From contig NZ_CP089293.1 of NCBI RefSeq assembly GCF_021919345.1, positions 3,534,001 through 3,598,000 of the forward strand: a stretch of 64,000 nt of DNA. Reading direction: 5' to 3'. The position numbers and the translations under genes were made by a program. This DNA is from Paenarthrobacter nicotinovorans (GTDB taxonomy: Bacteria > Actinomycetota > Actinomycetes > Actinomycetales > Micrococcaceae). Below are positions 60,891-64,000 of the stretch, one piece after another. Positions within the stretch are counted from its first letter, which is position 1. Each line of letters opens with the position of its first letter. Below the pieces are notes generated by a model. The model was given only the letters and a program-made list of their open reading frames with translations. It did not search any database and was not told where the DNA came from.

Positions 60891-60913
60891 GCACTTTTTT
60901 GTGCCCAGGGCAC
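60891..60913. promoter_or_regulatory. Overlapping palindromes, candidate HxlR operator
   Basis: GCAC-TTTTTT-GTGC (60891-60904) overlaps GTGCCC-A-GGGCAC (60901-60913). They lie in the 124-bp gap between the azoreductase and the HxlR gene, where HxlR-family redox regulators bind. Confidence 0.55.
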
Positions 60914-60940
60914 GTCGAAGTGCCTGCAATGATTGGGGGT

Positions 60941-61375
60941 ATGACACTCACGGCTGAGCAGACCCGTCAGAAAGCCCGGCACCAGTACAACGCCTCCCTG
61001 GAGAACTACCCGGCCCGGCAATTGCTCGAAGCGATCAGCAGCAAATGGGTGACTTTGGTGATGCTGGCGCTGGAAGAGGGACCGCAACGCCACAGCGGGT
61101 TACGCAGGCACATTCCGGGGGCCAGCCAGAAAATGCTGACATCCACGCTGCGTTCTTTGGAGCGCGATGGCCTGATCCACAGGGAAGTCACGCCGTCCGT
61201 CCCCGTCCGGACCGACTACTGGCTCACGGACCGCGGCCGCTCACTCCTGCCGATTATTTTCGACATGAAGGAATGGGCTGAGGACAACATGGACGCCGTG
61301 GCTGCGTCGCGCCGGCTCCACGACGCGGAGCGTGCCCGGGCCACACCGGCCGGCAACCCGGAACCTACTTCTTAA
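60941..61375 (+). CDS. HxlR-family transcriptional regulator
   Basis: A 144-residue winged-helix regulator of the HxlR family. The core is LEAISSKWVTLVMLALEEGP, then LRRHIPGASQKMLTSTLRSL and RTDYWLTDRGRSLLP. The usual N-terminal redox cysteine of this family is absent: I see no cysteine at all. So it may sense ligand rather than oxidation. It is divergent from azoreductase and probably represses it. I start it at the ATG 42 bp inside the longest frame (MTLTAEQTRQ), preceded by a GGGGGT ribosome-like site. The last 11 bp overlap the convergent CYTH-CHAD gene. Confidence 0.88.
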   Translation: MTLTAEQTRQKARHQYNASLENYPARQLLEAISSKWVTLVMLALEEGPQRHSGLRRHIPGASQKMLTSTLRSLERDGLIHREVTPSVPVRTDYWLTDRGRSLLPIIFDMKEWAEDNMDAVAASRRLHDAERARATPAGNPEPTS

Positions 61376-62909
61376 GGCGCAGCTTCAAGGTCTTGGCACT
61401 GCCCTTAAGGTACTTGCGCTCCGTTGCGTCTGAAACGGCGGATTCCCTTGCATGCAGCACCCCATAGGTGAAGGCCGCGCTGGCCGTCCCGGGCGCTGAA
61501 CCAAGGTCCAGCAATTCTCTGCGGGCCAACACGCTGTCCTGGTGGGTACCCAGAACCGATTGGACTTTGTGCGCAGCCTTGCCAAGCTTCGCTGCGCGCT
61601 TGCCGTGGACGCTCTCTGCGGCCGCCGCCGCGAAACGCAGCTTCTTGGCGGACTTCCGCACGCGGTGCAGGGCTTCGTCGCGTGATTGCCCGACGGCGGC
61701 CGATACCGCCGCGTCGTGGCGCTTGCGGAGCCGCTTCACGGCTTTGTTGACGAGCTTCGCGGTGGTCTTCCTTGCCGGTGCGCGCCCCTTTTCCGTCAGG
61801 GGCGGCGCTTCGATGAACGCCTCAAGGTCGTCGAGGAGACGGAAGTACCCCGGGCTGGTCAGACGCGTCCGGATGGCGGCCAGTGCAGTATCGGCCCTGA
61901 TCATCATCCGCTGGTCCAGCTCATCGTGGAGCGGGCCCAGGACCAGGTTTTCCGGAAGCTCATCAAGGGCAACGCGCAGGCGCTCATGCAGGACTTCGGT
62001 GTCGCGGTACCGGCCCAGGGTCTCCGCCAAGGATTTCAGCCCGCGTTCCAAGTCATTGACGGGCCCGGGGGCAAAGAGCGGACGATAACTGTGCAGGACC
62101 GAGCGTATCCGTCGGGTGAACGCCCGCATTTGATGTACGGAATCGTCACGGCCCAGCCGCACGTGGGCGTCCTGGAGAAGCAGGCCGGCGAGCTGCCGCT
62201 GCAAATAGCTGAGCACGGCGTCCGCTGCCCTTTTCTTGCCGGCGCCCTTTGCGGCGTCTGGCTTCCGGTCAGCTTTCCCAGCCATGGGCAATTCGCCACC
62301 CAAGCCACCCAAGGCGGTGGCCAGTTTGGAGCTTCGATGGCTGGGAGTCGCACCTGCTGCGGAAAGCTGGCGGGTCAAGGTTGCCAACAGGGAGTCACCG
62401 GTTCCGTCGGAGGCCGCGAGCTCCACCTCCCATTCCCGCCATTCAAGCCGGCGGTCGTCCCCCACCGTGACATGGGCCCGGACCCGATCATCCACGAAGT
62501 CGGCCAAACGCTCGCCCTGGCCTCCGTACAGGGCGTAGCTCATACGATCCGTATGCAGGGTGGCCACTGCGAGGACGGCGTGCGCCCGGGTATAGGCGAG
62601 CACTCTGTCCATGAGCTCCACCGGAACGGTATCTGCGCTGCCCAAAGGAGCGTGGATTTCGGTTCGTTTTCCGGGGCCGAGCGGCAGTTTGAGGTGCCAG
62701 CCGGCGTCGTGTCCTCCGGTGCGGCGCCGCAGCGTGATTCCGTGACGTGCGAGCGAAAGCCGGCTGGTGTCGAAGTAAGTGGCTTCCAGTGTGTGGCTTA
62801 CCGGGTCACCGACTCTGCCCACGCCGTCGATGGCGTCCAGCATCGGAAGCGGCGTGGACTCCAGGGCGTCGAATTTCTGTTCTGCCTCTACGCTGCTGGA
62901 CGTTGCCAT
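61365..62909 (-). CDS. CYTH and CHAD domain-containing protein
   Basis: A 514-residue two-domain protein. The CYTH domain (residues 1-200) has the ExExK motif in SVEAEQKFDALE, YFDTSRLSLARHGITLRRR and WHLKLPLG. It belongs to the triphosphate tunnel metalloenzymes. The CHAD domain (residues about 225-500) is helical with many His, Lys and Arg residues (VHQMRAFTRRIRSVLHSYRP, then LHRVRKSAKKLRFAAAAAES) and binds polyphosphate in characterised cases. It probably hydrolyses or binds inorganic polyphosphate or triphosphate. It converges on the HxlR gene. Confidence 0.93.
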   Translation of the reverse strand: MATSSSVEAEQKFDALESTPLPMLDAIDGVGRVGDPVSHTLEATYFDTSRLSLARHGITLRRRTGGHDAGWHLKLPLGPGKRTEIHAPLGSADTVPVELMDRVLAYTRAHAVLAVATLHTDRMSYALYGGQGERLADFVDDRVRAHVTVGDDRRLEWREWEVELAASDGTGDSLLATLTRQLSAAGATPSHRSSKLATALGGLGGELPMAGKADRKPDAAKGAGKKRAADAVLSYLQRQLAGLLLQDAHVRLGRDDSVHQMRAFTRRIRSVLHSYRPLFAPGPVNDLERGLKSLAETLGRYRDTEVLHERLRVALDELPENLVLGPLHDELDQRMMIRADTALAAIRTRLTSPGYFRLLDDLEAFIEAPPLTEKGRAPARKTTAKLVNKAVKRLRKRHDAAVSAAVGQSRDEALHRVRKSAKKLRFAAAAAESVHGKRAAKLGKAAHKVQSVLGTHQDSVLARRELLDLGSAPGTASAAFTYGVLHARESAVSDATERKYLKGSAKTLKLRLKK

Positions 62910-62996
62910 GGCTTTCGGTACTCCCCTTCACGGTTACTCCAAGTATGCCGCGAGGGCCGGTCCGTGGAAACGGCCGGCCCTCGCGTGCAGCAAGAT

Positions 62997-63482
62997 TTAC
63001 AGAGGCGCTCCGCCTGCGTCGTCCACATCGCCACCAGACACTGTTCCGCGCCAGGCGCCGGACTCGTGCCCTTGGGCTTCTATGAACTTCTTGAACTTGT
63101 CGAGGTCGGCGCCCACCCGCAGTTCGTCCACGCCAAGCGCAGATCCGGCCTTTTCGGCGAGGCCTTCAGGCTCCCAGTCGATGGCCACGTTGACCCGGGT
63201 GCGGTCATCCTCGAGGGGCACGAAGCTGACTGTGCCCGAATTCCGCGGCCCGTCAACGCTTGTCCAGCTCACCAATGCGTCAGGAACCTGCTCGATGATC
63301 TGGGCGTTGTATTCGCGCTTGACCCCTCCCACGTTGGTGGAGAAGTGCAGGGCCGTGTCATCGATCTGCTTCACGGACTCCACGCCATTCATGAATTCCG
63401 GGAAGGATTCGAACTGCGTCCATTGGTTGTAGGCGACAGACACGGGCACGTCCACGTCAATTGACTTGTTCACCGTTGCCAT
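62997..63482 (-). CDS. SRPBCC family protein
   Basis: A 161-residue START-like SRPBCC protein. It begins NKSIDVDVPVSVAYNQWTQF, followed by FPEFMNGVESVKQIDDTALH. It is a paralogue of the protein at 41798: both open with nearly the same NK(S/T)I-VPxSxAYxQWTQF pattern, but this one lacks the long acidic tail. Such proteins occur in actinobacteria beside stress-related genes; the ligand is unknown. It stands downstream of the acidic small protein, about 115 bp apart. Confidence 0.88.
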   Translation of the reverse strand: MATVNKSIDVDVPVSVAYNQWTQFESFPEFMNGVESVKQIDDTALHFSTNVGGVKREYNAQIIEQVPDALVSWTSVDGPRNSGTVSFVPLEDDRTRVNVAIDWEPEGLAEKAGSALGVDELRVGADLDKFKKFIEAQGHESGAWRGTVSGGDVDDAGGAPL

Positions 63483-63597
63483 GGGTCTTGCTCCTTCGAT
63501 CTAGTCTCTGTTTCCAGATTCGGGATTTCCGGCGGCGCACCAACCGGCTGGCTGCTTAACCAGTGGCGCGCCAGTCTAAGCGCGCCAGCCAAAGCTC

Positions 63598-63948
63598 TTA
63601 GCCGGCGTCAAAACTTTCTTCGTCATCGTCATTCGGCGACTCTTCCTGGGGAAGGTCGTTTCCGCTGCCATCGGGCAGTTCTTCAGTGTCGTCCGGCACG
63701 GATGACTGCTCTGCGTGGGACTGTTCATCGATGCCGCCAAAGCGGCCTGCGCCCGGCTCGCCGGAGCTGTCCGAGTCTTCCGGATTCAAGTGGCTGAGGT
63801 TCGGCGCACCGGTACCCTCACCCAATGCAGCCTCGTCGATGTCTTCTTCAACGCGCGGCTGGGCCTGGCCTCCGCCGGCTTCCTGCTCTGCCGTAGGAGT
63901 GCCGTAGCCTCCTACTTCCTCTTCGGGTGTGGCGTCCTGCTTGTCCAT
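63598..63948 (-). CDS. Acidic, probably disordered protein
   Basis: A 116-residue protein rich in Asp, Glu, Gly, Ser and Pro with no hydrophobic core, beginning MDKQDATPEEEVGGYGTPTA and ending in ESPNDDDEESFDAG. Low complexity throughout suggests intrinsic disorder. It is a plausible real gene because its start follows AAAGGACTAGTCAT, a proper ribosome site. That site is also the end of the preceding gene, so the two are co-transcribed. The function is not recognisable. Confidence 0.65.
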   Translation of the reverse strand: MDKQDATPEEEVGGYGTPTAEQEAGGGQAQPRVEEDIDEAALGEGTGAPNLSHLNPEDSDSSGEPGAGRFGGIDEQSHAEQSSVPDDTEELPDGSGNDLPQEESPNDDDEESFDAG

Positions 63949-63952
63949 ATGA

Positions 63953-64000
63953 CTAGTCCTTTCCGATGCGGCGAACGTGTTGATGGAACACTTCGAACCT
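63953..64000 (-). CDS. C-terminal end of a protein entering from the right edge
   Basis: The last 15 codons read RFEVFHQHVRRIGKD before a TAG. The composition is protein-like. The stop lies only a few bases before the acidic protein's start, suggesting one operon. Nothing more can be said from this fragment. Confidence 0.45.
   Translation of the reverse strand, partial: RFEVFHQHVRRIGKD

Noticed and set aside
1..64000. tRNA, rRNA and CRISPR search by eye
   Set aside because: No cloverleaf-like TpsiC motifs in context, no rRNA blocks and no regularly spaced repeats were seen; a covariance-model search would be more sensitive.

Overview
The window is GC-rich actinobacterial chromosome, most likely from Arthrobacter/Paenarthrobacter (Micrococcaceae). 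This rests on codon usage, frequent GTG/TTG starts, many 4-bp ATGA gene overlaps, and the protein repertoire (CYTH-CHAD, DUF1992, SulP-carbonic anhydrase fusion, LAxTG-type small protein). I see no rRNA, tRNA, CRISPR array, intact insertion sequence or prophage. It reads as a mosaic of catabolic, surface-polymer and transport modules. The genus is an inference; no marker gene was compared.

Layout. (1) 0.6-10.4 kb: a sugar-acid or glycosaminoglycan utilisation locus. It has an ABC importer (binding lipoprotein and two permeases), a Gfo/Idh/MocA dehydrogenase, a sulfatase, a GntR/LacI-type hybrid regulator and a secreted family-8 polysaccharide lyase. A shared AATACTC-type motif precedes the ABC operon and the sulfatase/regulator pair. 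(2) 10.6-11.9 kb: a Doc-type toxin with an RHH antitoxin, and a DinB-like protein. (3) 12-17.1 kb: a tightly coupled five-gene operon (NAGPA-domain protein, GT2-GtrA fusion, DUF4956, VTC polyphosphate-polymerase-like protein, beta-helical lipoprotein). It looks like an uncharacterised envelope system. (4) 17.6-27.2 kb: an MFS/racemase-like pair, an orphan HATPase, a class A PBP, a glutamine amidotransferase, an MFS exporter, an ammonium channel and a DUF1992 protein. (5) 27.4-33.1 kb: a SulP-STAS-carbonic anhydrase fusion, and an acyl-CoA dehydrogenase / PIG-L-methyltransferase / GT2 operon.

(6) 33.1-36.8 kb: a LysR regulator divergent from mesX (DUF1852), mesD (core methionine synthase) and a flavin reductase. 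This is an oxygen-dependent, folate- and B12-independent methionine synthase locus. (7) 36.9-41.7 kb: an adenylate kinase, and an RpiR regulator divergent from MFS-GAF-amidohydrolase. (8) 42.5-50.5 kb: a secreted rhamnogalacturonan lyase with two LacI-type operators, an LLM monooxygenase, a rhodanese, a truncated MFS remnant next to a dispersed repeat, a frameshifted APC permease and an SDR. (9) 50.6-53.4 kb: a processive GT2 synthase, a 63-residue LALTG-type membrane protein and a secreted GH16 hydrolase, probably an exopolysaccharide module. (10) 53.5-64 kb: Nudix, alpha/beta hydrolase, an Xre/membrane-protein pair with twin operators, MOSC, a heterodimeric ABC exporter, azoreductase/HxlR, CYTH-CHAD and SRPBCC proteins.

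Themes that connect modules: sulfated uronic-acid polysaccharide and pectin breakdown (family-8 lyase, sulfatase, rhamnogalacturonan lyase), polyphosphate-linked proteins (VTC and CYTH-CHAD), and dispersed non-coding repeats. The repeats are a roughly 63-bp palindrome at 7.9 and 22.8 kb and a GGGTCAGGAAGC-containing element at 46.9 and 56.2 kb.
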